21,252 nt of DNA from NCBI GenBank assembly GCA_002307215.1, contig DBTU01000010.1:1-21252 (forward strand). The letters run 5' to 3'. The DNA is from Lachnoclostridium sp. UBA1308. Its GTDB lineage: Bacteria > Bacillota > Clostridia > Lachnospirales > Lachnospiraceae. Below the pieces are notes generated by a model that saw nothing but the letters and a program-made list of their open reading frames with translations, had not been told where the DNA came from and ran no database searches. Position numbers and translations under genes: made by a program. Shown here in pieces: positions 15,679 to 21,252 of the stretch (position 1 is its first letter; each line of letters opens with the position of its first letter).

Positions 15679-15695
15679 TTAGATTGGAGATTTAT

Positions 15696-17558
15696 ATGGA
15701 CGAAGAAGCAAAGAAAGCTAAGAAGGTAAAGAAAATTAGGAAAGACAAGAAAGATAAGAACAATGAAATGTCTGTTACCGGCAGCATGCATTATACGCTG
15801 AAAATGATATGGGGTGCAGACAAAGGATGTGTAATCTATTCGTTTTTTAAAAACTGCACAGAGGAAGTGTTCAACTCATTCTTCTTCGTATACTTTACAC
15901 AGCTGATTTATACGTTTATTGAAAAAAAGATTGATTACGGAAGGTTGGCGAAGATTATCCTCATCTTTTGCCTTCTGCATATCATAATCCATTTTTCATC
16001 AGCAGGCTATGCTTTTTATATCAGACTAAAGAGACCGGTTGTTTATCGACATATCTTTCATAAGGTTATCAAAAAGTCCTCACAGATTGAGTTAAGCAGA
16101 TATGAGCAACCGGATTTCTATGATAAGTTTTCCAAAGTATTTGATGAATGCCTGACAAAAGCAATGGATGGTCTATTCAATCTGTCCCTGTCTTGTGGAA
16201 CACTTTTATCCTCCATTTGTGCGCTGGGTATTATAGCTAAGGTAGATCCCTGGTTGATCCTGTTCGTTGCACCGCCGGTTATCGCATCTCTTTTTTTCGG
16301 GAGTAAAGAAAATAAGGAATATTACAGTCTTCGTAATGATGAGACTCGCACCAAGCGTGTTATGGAATATGCAAAGCGAATATTCTATGAGAAAAAATAT
16401 GCAAGTGAGATACGTCTATACGGAATTCGTAATGTTCTATTTAAAAAGCACAGAGATAATTACACGGAGCGCTATCAGGTACATGTAAGACATCGCAAGA
16501 AAATCGCATACTATCAATTTATGGAATATGTAGTATTCCTTGGATTAACCTTCTTCAGCTCTTATATCTATGTGTCATATACCATTAAGGTTAACGGTAG
16601 CTCCCGGCTTGCAGCCTATATTGCAATGCTGTCGGCAGTAGGTTATATTTCCTATCAGATAAAGAACTGTGTTACAACGATGATCGAGGCAGGAACCAAT
16701 TGTATCTATATGAATAACCTGAAGGAATTTCTTAATTATGAATCTCTTCAGGGGATACCGGGTACCAAGAAGGTAGAGGTAGGTCTTGGTGATATTGTAT
16801 TCGATCATGTTACTTTCACTTATGTCGGGGCAAAGAGGCCGGTCATCAATGACTTGTCACTTACGATAAGAAGGGGAGAGCGAATTGCACTTGTGGGAGA
16901 AAACGGAGCAGGTAAAACTACGCTGATTAAGTTGCTCATGGGGCTGTATCCGGTGACTCAGGGTAAGCTCACCGTTGGTGGAGCGGATGTCAATATCTAT
17001 GATCCGCAAGAATATCATAAGCACTTTGGTACAGTATTCCAAGATCTTCAGATTTTTGCACTTCCATTATCTGAAAATGTTCTAATGCGCAAGCCAAAGA
17101 CCGAGGAAGAAAGGCAATTGGTGATTGATTCGTTGGTTAAGGCCCAGTTTGGAGATAAGCTACCGGATTTGGTGAAGGGAATCGACACCATGATTACGAA
17201 GGAATTTGATGACGAAGGCTATGTATGCTCCGGTGGTCAGGCTCAGAAGATAGCGATAGCAAGAGTATTTGCAAAAAACCCGGATGTGGTAATTCTGGAT
17301 GAACCCTCCAGTGCACTTGATCCGATTGCCGAGTATAACATGTACAACAATATGCTTCAGGTATCGGAAGGGAAGACGGTATTCTTCATCTCCCACCGCT
17401 TATCCGCTGCAAGAATTGCGGATAAGATCTATTTTCTTGAAAATGGTCAGATTAAGGAGTACGGAACCCACGATGAGTTGATTGAAAAGAATGGAAGCTA
17501 TGCTAAGATGTTCGAGCTTCAGGCAAGAAATTACAGAGAAGGATCGGAGGTAGCATAG
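15696..17558 (+). CDS. ABC exporter half-transporter (permease-ATPase fusion), first subunit
   Basis: The 620-residue protein has a very Lys-rich N-terminus (residues 3-22), a membrane domain of about six segments (about 45-335), then an ATPase domain: Walker A GENGAGKTT (401-409), Q-loop VFQDLQIF, signature CSGGQAQK (511-518, with Cys for the usual Leu), Walker B VVILDEPSSALD (531-542, catalytic Glu present) and H-loop His567. Such half-transporters move peptides, lipids or drugs out of the cell as dimers. ATG 15696 is preferred over in-frame TTG 15684 because GGAG lies six bases before the ATG. It abuts the second half-transporter with no gap, which points to an obligate heterodimer. There is no peptidase domain and no precursor peptide gene nearby, so the cargo is unknown. 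Confidence 0.9.
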   Translation: MDEEAKKAKKVKKIRKDKKDKNNEMSVTGSMHYTLKMIWGADKGCVIYSFFKNCTEEVFNSFFFVYFTQLIYTFIEKKIDYGRLAKIILIFCLLHIIIHFSSAGYAFYIRLKRPVVYRHIFHKVIKKSSQIELSRYEQPDFYDKFSKVFDECLTKAMDGLFNLSLSCGTLLSSICALGIIAKVDPWLILFVAPPVIASLFFGSKENKEYYSLRNDETRTKRVMEYAKRIFYEKKYASEIRLYGIRNVLFKKHRDNYTERYQVHVRHRKKIAYYQFMEYVVFLGLTFFSSYIYVSYTIKVNGSSRLAAYIAMLSAVGYISYQIKNCVTTMIEAGTNCIYMNNLKEFLNYESLQGIPGTKKVEVGLGDIVFDHVTFTYVGAKRPVINDLSLTIRRGERIALVGENGAGKTTLIKLLMGLYPVTQGKLTVGGADVNIYDPQEYHKHFGTVFQDLQIFALPLSENVLMRKPKTEEERQLVIDSLVKAQFGDKLPDLVKGIDTMITKEFDDEGYVCSGGQAQKIAIARVFAKNPDVVILDEPSSALDPIAEYNMYNNMLQVSEGKTVFFISHRLSAARIADKIYFLENGQIKEYGTHDELIEKNGSYAKMFELQARNYREGSEVA

Positions 17559-19436
17559 ATGAGCAATCTGAAGGAAAAGAAGAGCGAGCCTAAAAGTGAA
17601 GCAAAAGAAAATAAGCTCACCATAAAACAACTGATCGATAATGTTGCCTATGTTCTTAAGTATGCAGTAAAGATCAATCGACAAATCGTAGTGATGGTCA
17701 TCTTGGCGCATGTCGTCTGCGGACTTATTAATGCGCTGATTGATACCATGTTTCTTAGACAGTTCATCCTATTTCTCTCTGATAAAACAAAGGATTTTAC
17801 GATGCTGATTGTCTTAATATTAATTGGAATTCTAGTATTCGGATTTGGTCAGTCTCTGGAAGTTTGTGTTGAAAACTGGGCAAGAGCCAAGTTTCAGCTG
17901 ACAAGTGGTCAGATTCAAGCGGATTTCATTAAGAAAGCGGCTAATATTGACTTGATCTGCTACGACAATAAGGAATATTTTGATGATTTTGTAATCGCGG
18001 TATCGCAGTCAGAGGAAATGGTCACAAGGGGAATCATCAGCACGGCTTGGATTCTTAGTAATGTAGTTTCGATACTTGCACTAGGCGGATTAATTCTTAC
18101 AATTAATCCGATTATAGCAATATTTCCGATCGCCGGGTTTATCATTAATATTATTACCCGTTTTTCCATTACAAAAGCGGAATATGAATTTGATTTGGAG
18201 CAGAAGAGAATAATGCGTAAAGCGGATTACTCCAAAAGAGTATTTTATCAGCCGGAATATGCGAAGGAAATCAAACTGTCCGGCATTGAGGTGCCCTTAC
18301 AAAATCAATTTGAAGAGGCTATCAGCGAGCTTTCGAAAAAGGCAAAACATTATGGTGTCAGAATAGCGATCCTTTCTTTAATTAATTGGGTGACGGTATT
18401 TACCTTCCTTTCCTTCTTCTGTGTCCCCATGTATCTGGGATATCTGGCGATTATCAAGAGGAGTATCGGTTTCGGAGATGTGGCTGCCATGAATAATGCC
18501 CAGAGCGGTGTAAGAAACAGGCTGGATGCAATGAATTACGGACTTGTGGAATTCCAGAAGGTCGGACAGTTTGCAGACCGTTTCCGCCGTTTTATTGAGT
18601 ATAAGATTGAGATTGAAGATTGGCAGGGAACTAAACCGGTGCCGGAGGGTTACCGGGAGTTGGAGATTAAGGATATGACCTTCCGGTATGAGGGAGCAAC
18701 GGATGCTACCCTCAGGAATGTTAACATGACGGTAAAACCCGGTGAAAAGATTGCTATAGTAGGAGTGAACGGAGCTGGAAAGACAACCTTTGTTAAGCTT
18801 TTGATGCATCTTTACGACGTAACAGAAGGGGCAATCTGCTATGGAGGAAATGATATCCGTGACTATAACACGAAGGCCTACCGTGATATTTTTGGAGCTG
18901 TATTTCAGGATTATCAGATATACGGGGCATCCCTTGGCGAGAATGTTATGATGGATGAAACACATCCGGAGGATAAGGAGCGGATTGTTAGGGCTCTAAA
19001 GCTCGCTGATTTTGGTAGGAAGCTTGCTAAACTGGATGATGGTATTGACACCCAGATGACCAGAGAGTTTTCTGAGGACGGAACCATGCTTTCCGGCGGC
19101 GAGGCGCAGAAGGTTGCCATTGCCAGAATGTTTGCAAAGACAGGTCAACTTTCCATTGCAATTCTTGATGAACCCTCCAGTGCACTTGATCCCTACGCAG
19201 AGTATAAACTTAATAAGAATATGATGGAAAGTGCAAAGGACGCCACAATCATATTCATTTCTCACAGACTGTCAACCACCAGGGATGCTGATCGGATCTA
19301 TTTGTTTGAACATGGTGAAATTATTGAACAAGGTTCTCACAATGAGCTGATGGAGCAAAATGGTCAGTATGCAATGATGTTTGAAAAGCAGGCACACTAC
19401 TATCAGGAGGAGATAACAGAGGATATTGCAGTGTAA
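17559..19436 (+). CDS. ABC exporter half-transporter (permease-ATPase fusion), second subunit
   Basis: The 625-residue partner has a charged N-terminus (EKKSEPKSEAKENK), membrane segments between about 40 and 300, and a complete ATPase domain: Walker A GVNGAGKTT (402-410), Q-loop VFQDYQIY, signature LSGGEAQK (511-518), Walker B IAILDEPSSALD (533-544) and H-loop His569. Both subunits keep the catalytic Glu, so neither ATP site is obviously dead. The only visible asymmetry is CSGGQ versus LSGGE in the signature. The start codon follows the first subunit's stop directly, and GGAGG (17546-17550) lies inside the end of that gene, so translation is coupled. The stop is followed after one base by a 208-bp palindromic element, which may define the 3' end of the message. 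Confidence 0.9.
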   Translation: MSNLKEKKSEPKSEAKENKLTIKQLIDNVAYVLKYAVKINRQIVVMVILAHVVCGLINALIDTMFLRQFILFLSDKTKDFTMLIVLILIGILVFGFGQSLEVCVENWARAKFQLTSGQIQADFIKKAANIDLICYDNKEYFDDFVIAVSQSEEMVTRGIISTAWILSNVVSILALGGLILTINPIIAIFPIAGFIINIITRFSITKAEYEFDLEQKRIMRKADYSKRVFYQPEYAKEIKLSGIEVPLQNQFEEAISELSKKAKHYGVRIAILSLINWVTVFTFLSFFCVPMYLGYLAIIKRSIGFGDVAAMNNAQSGVRNRLDAMNYGLVEFQKVGQFADRFRRFIEYKIEIEDWQGTKPVPEGYRELEIKDMTFRYEGATDATLRNVNMTVKPGEKIAIVGVNGAGKTTFVKLLMHLYDVTEGAICYGGNDIRDYNTKAYRDIFGAVFQDYQIYGASLGENVMMDETHPEDKERIVRALKLADFGRKLAKLDDGIDTQMTREFSEDGTMLSGGEAQKVAIARMFAKTGQLSIAILDEPSSALDPYAEYKLNKNMMESAKDATIIFISHRLSTTRDADRIYLFEHGEIIEQGSHNELMEQNGQYAMMFEKQAHYYQEEITEDIAV

Positions 19437-19437
19437 T

Positions 19438-19645
19438 CGTTACAGTTCACACCCCAGCCAAAGGAGATGATATGATTTCGGTAAATGTTTCCGAAGCGGA
19501 GACGCTTCCGCTTAGTTGCATTACGTAACTGTACATAAGGCTCTAAAAAGCAGAGCCTAAGTACCGACGAATGCAAATACTCCTTTTCGAAAATCATTTA
19601 CCGAAATCATAGGCAAGATTATTGGCTGGGGTGTGAACAGTAACG
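19438..19645. repeat. 208-bp palindromic element with concentric inverted repeats
   Basis: Outer arms 19438-19461 and 19622-19645 pair over 24 positions with one mismatch (CGTTAC...CCCCAGCCAA). Inside, 19471-19487 pairs perfectly with 19595-19611 (17 bases, TATGATTTCGGTAAATG). Partial pairing continues at about 19488-19502 with 19581-19594. TTGCATT (19516-19522) pairs with AATGCAA (19570-19576), GTAC with GTAC (19531 and 19561), and AGGCTCT (19538-19544) with AGAGCCT (19552-19558). GAAGCG-GAGA-CGCTTC (19493-19508) is a local alternative. No coding frame of note lies within. It could be a non-autonomous mobile element or a structured RNA at the end of the ABC transcript. Confidence 0.85.
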
Positions 19646-19660
19646 TCTAATCAACTGAGG

Positions 19661-19689
19661 TTGACAGACATAGTAAATCTGACTATAAT
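19661..19689 (+). promoter_or_regulatory. Perfect consensus housekeeping promoter (TTGACA-17-TATAAT)
   Basis: TTGACA (19661-19666) and TATAAT (19684-19689) are separated by exactly 17 bases, a complete match to the sigma-70/sigma-A consensus. Transcription would start near 19696, about ten bases before an intrinsic terminator (19705-19740) and about 107 bases before the Lrp-type gene. It is the strongest promoter in the window. Confidence 0.8.
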
Positions 19690-19704
19690 TTTCTTATAAT
19701 CAAG

Positions 19705-19740
19705 GAGGATTGGTGCAGTAAGCTCCAATCCTCTTTTTTT
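19705..19740 (+). terminator. Strong rho-independent terminator just after the consensus promoter
   Basis: GAGGATTGG (19705-19713) pairs perfectly with CCAATCCTC (19725-19733), with an 11-base loop, and is followed by seven T. It could end read-through from the ABC operon. Its position right after a consensus promoter would also give a transcript of only about 45 bases or act as an attenuator for the regulator operon. The 5' arm contains AAGGAGG followed by a minimal GTG-CAG-TAA frame. Between here and 19802 I see only a small hairpin, CTCGC-TTA-GCGAG (19757-19769). Confidence 0.85.
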
Positions 19741-19802
19741 CAATGGAGGCGCATGTCTCGCTTAGCGAGCCTGAAAGCAGTGCAGAAACGAGGTAAAATA
19801 AG

Positions 19803-20255
19803 ATGGATCAGATTGATAAACAGCTATTAATTACTCTTCAGGAGAATGCAAGAGTTCCTCTGAAACAGCTTGCCGAAAAGGTATATTTATCCTCACCGGC
19901 GGTGGCAGCCAGAATAACGCGGCTTGAGAAGCAGGGCATTATCAAGGGTTACCGAACAGAAATCGATTGGTTAAAGCTTGGGTATCATATCACTGCATTT
20001 ATTAACTTAGAAGTAGCACCTGACCAGAAGAAGGAGTTTTATCCTTTTATTATGGATTGTCCAAATGTAATGGAATGCAATTGCGTAACAGGTAATTATT
20101 CAATGTTGATTAAGGTATGCTTTGGCAGTACGATGGATCTGGACGTATTTATCGGTGATGTACAAAGATTTGGTAAAACCAGTACTCAGATCGTATTCTC
20201 AACGGCAGTTGAGCATAGGGGAATTCAGATATTAGGGAATGAGTCAGCACAATAG
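19803..20255 (+). CDS. Lrp/AsnC family transcription regulator
   Basis: The 150-residue protein has the N-terminal Lrp helix-turn-helix (DQIDKQLLITLQENARVPLK, then LAEKVYLSSPAVAARITRLEKQGII, residues 2-48) and a C-terminal RAM/effector-binding domain (about 62-140). In that domain the expected small-molecule pocket segment reads VMECNCVTGNYSMLIKVCF. Lrp proteins are usually octamer-like DNA-wrapping regulators that respond to amino acids. Ligand and targets are not evident. The ribosome site GAGGT lies eight bases before ATG 19803. The stop (20253-20255) overlaps the ribosome site of the next gene, so both regulators are made from one message. Confidence 0.9.
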   Translation: MDQIDKQLLITLQENARVPLKQLAEKVYLSSPAVAARITRLEKQGIIKGYRTEIDWLKLGYHITAFINLEVAPDQKKEFYPFIMDCPNVMECNCVTGNYSMLIKVCFGSTMDLDVFIGDVQRFGKTSTQIVFSTAVEHRGIQILGNESAQ

Positions 20256-20266
20256 TGGAGGACTGT

Positions 20267-21190
20267 ATGATACAGACAATTAATATGAACCTGGATGATA
20301 CCGAAAAGCTTACAACCATAGCAAAAGCATTATCCTCCGAAACAAGGATTGAGATTTTACGGTGGCTTAAGCTTAAGGATCTAAACGTCAATGAGATAGC
20401 CGAGCTATTAAATATTCCGGCCTCGTCCTCGGCATCACATGTCAAGGTCCTTGAGGAAGCCGGGATTATTAAGACAACGCTCCAACCGGGTATCCGCGGT
20501 TCTATGAAGGTTTGCCATATCATAATGGATCAGATTTACGTTGAGATGAATACGACTAAGAATATGGAACAGGACGTTGAAATCATAAAAATGCCAATCG
20601 GTAATTATATCGATTATAGGATAGAGCCTACCTGTGGTATTGTGAGCAGCAAAGGACCAATCGGACCTGAAGATGAGCCACGCTGCTACTATCTTCCGGA
20701 GCGTGTGGAGGCTCAGTTGATTTGGCTTGGTCATGGTTATATTGAATACCGTTTCCCCACGAATAAGCTAGCCAAAAAGGAGGTCGAGAGTCTGGAGCTT
20801 TCCATGGAACTGTGCGCAGAAGACCATGAGTACAATCTGGATTATCCCTCGGATATTACACTCTGGGTGAATGGGTTTGAGGCAGGAACTTGGTTTTGTC
20901 CAAGTGATTATGGCGGACGAAGAGGAAAGTATAATCCTGTCTGGTGGCCCGATAAGAATACACAGTATGGTGAGTTAAAGACTTGGAAGATTACCGGACA
21001 GGGTTGTTATTTAGGCGAAAAGAAAACCTGTGACCGCGAGTTGAAGGATTTTGATATAGGTCAAAAAGATTATATCTCCCTGAGGATCGGCATTAAGGAT
21101 GACGCCGTTCATAAAGGAGGCCTTAATCTGTTTGGAGAAGGCTTTGGCGATTATGCACAGAATATCATAATGAAAATAGTATTTCGTTAA
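20267..21190 (+). CDS. ArsR-type HTH regulator with large C-terminal sensor-like domain
   Basis: The 307-residue protein begins with an ArsR-like winged helix (about residues 12-95: IAKALSSETRIEILRWLKLKDLNVNEIAELLNIPASSSASHVKVLEEAGIIKT). No metal-binding cysteine pair is seen in the recognition helix. The remaining 200 residues form a beta-rich, aromatic domain (LDYPSDITLWVNGFEAGTWF, YNPVWWPDKNTQYG, DYISLRIGIKDD) like jelly-roll carbohydrate-sensing domains. I recall such fusions near glycosidase genes in Firmicutes. No glycosidase lies within the window. ATG 20267 is chosen because GTGGAGG lies five bases before it; GTG 20255 is inside that site. It shares an operon with the Lrp-type gene and ends eight bases before another palindromic element. 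Confidence 0.82.
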   Translation: MIQTINMNLDDTEKLTTIAKALSSETRIEILRWLKLKDLNVNEIAELLNIPASSSASHVKVLEEAGIIKTTLQPGIRGSMKVCHIIMDQIYVEMNTTKNMEQDVEIIKMPIGNYIDYRIEPTCGIVSSKGPIGPEDEPRCYYLPERVEAQLIWLGHGYIEYRFPTNKLAKKEVESLELSMELCAEDHEYNLDYPSDITLWVNGFEAGTWFCPSDYGGRRGKYNPVWWPDKNTQYGELKTWKITGQGCYLGEKKTCDRELKDFDIGQKDYISLRIGIKDDAVHKGGLNLFGEGFGDYAQNIIMKIVFR

Positions 21191-21198
21191 TAGACGAA

Positions 21199-21252
21199 GT
21201 TCAGCCTGGCAAGGACAGTGACAAGACCGGGAAAGAAATGTTTCCATATAGG
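21199..21252. repeat. Left half of a GTTCAGCCT-type palindromic element
   Basis: GTTCAGCCTGGCAAGGACAG followed by TGACAAGACCGG matches the left half of the element at 15457-15545 with three changes. It then continues GAAAGAAATGTTTCCATATAGG to the window end. The last 28 bases are nearly complementary to the first 25 bases of the window. The right half is not in the window. Confidence 0.75.

Noticed and set aside
15546..15695. Bacteriocin or signal-peptide precursor for the ABC exporter
   Set aside because: The only small frame (26 codons) has no double-glycine leader, Cys pattern or core-peptide features, and neither exporter subunit has a peptidase domain.
18378..18965. 195-codon minus-strand open frame within the second ABC subunit
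   Set aside because: It is antisense to conserved membrane and ATPase sequence and has no recognisable protein features.
19661..19802. Riboswitch or T-box in the leader of the Lrp-type gene
   Set aside because: Only about ten bases separate the predicted transcript start from the terminator, too little for an aptamer or T-box specifier domain.
19753..19830. 25-codon frame MSRLASLKAVQKRGKIRWIR... overlapping the Lrp gene start
   Set aside because: GGAGG lies only three bases before its ATG, the frame overlaps the Lrp start out of frame, and nothing else supports it. Translational coupling is possible but not shown.
1..21252. Circular plasmid or phage genome, suggested by matching window ends
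   Set aside because: No replication, partition, mobilisation or phage structural gene is present, and the ends match a repeat family that also occurs inside the window. Broken repeat copies explain the ends more simply.

Overview
The window looks like chromosomal DNA of a low-GC Gram-positive anaerobe of the Clostridia, most like Lachnospiraceae. The grounds are strong AGGAGG-type ribosome sites before nearly every gene, ATG/GTG/TTG starts, AT-rich spacers and the families present. This is inference from gene content; no marker gene such as rRNA or tRNA is present. I see no CRISPR array, transposase, integrase, phage gene or replication gene. Sample lines counted by hand give about 30-37% GC in the first 2.5 kb and about 48-55% in parts of the 14-18 kb stretch, so the two ends may differ in history.

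Layout. (1) 113-5255: a run of unrelated single-function genes on the plus strand. They encode a methyltransferase that has lost its catalytic core, a nucleoside phosphorylase, an HD-domain hydrolase, two small membrane proteins, a P-loop nucleotide kinase-like protein, an Asp/Glu racemase-family protein and a Gfo/Idh/MocA oxidoreductase. (2) 5313-10330: a LysE-type exporter divergent from a MocR regulator, followed by a YkvA-family membrane protein, an esterase-like alpha/beta hydrolase, an unknown small protein and a lipoprotein with Asp-box repeats. (3) 10392-15431: an AraC regulator with a GyrI-like ligand domain, divergent from a two-gene operon (nucleotidyltransferase plus UvrA-like tandem ABC ATPase). 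Between them lie a 31-bp-period direct repeat and two opposed promoter candidates. (4) 15696-19436: a tightly coupled pair of half-transporters forming a likely heterodimeric ABC exporter, preceded by a hairpin and a possible leader peptide. (5) 19803-21190: an Lrp/AsnC regulator and an ArsR-type regulator with a large C-terminal sensor-like domain, in one operon, preceded by a consensus promoter that runs straight into an intrinsic terminator.

The most unusual non-coding content is a set of palindromic elements that share GTTAC-NN-TTCA-type termini. They lie at 1-57, about 4138-4190 (decayed), 11468-11530, 15457-15545, 19438-19645 and 21199-21252. Those at 15457, 19438 and 21199 begin 2-25 bases after a stop codon. 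The 208-bp copy at 19438 folds on paper into concentric arms along its whole length. The two window ends carry complementary halves of one element type, so the window probably begins and ends at the apex of such palindromes. The best functional candidates are the AraC/nucleotidyltransferase/UvrA-like module, which may respond to a toxic ligand, and the ABC exporter with its leader. Neither function is proven by the sequence.
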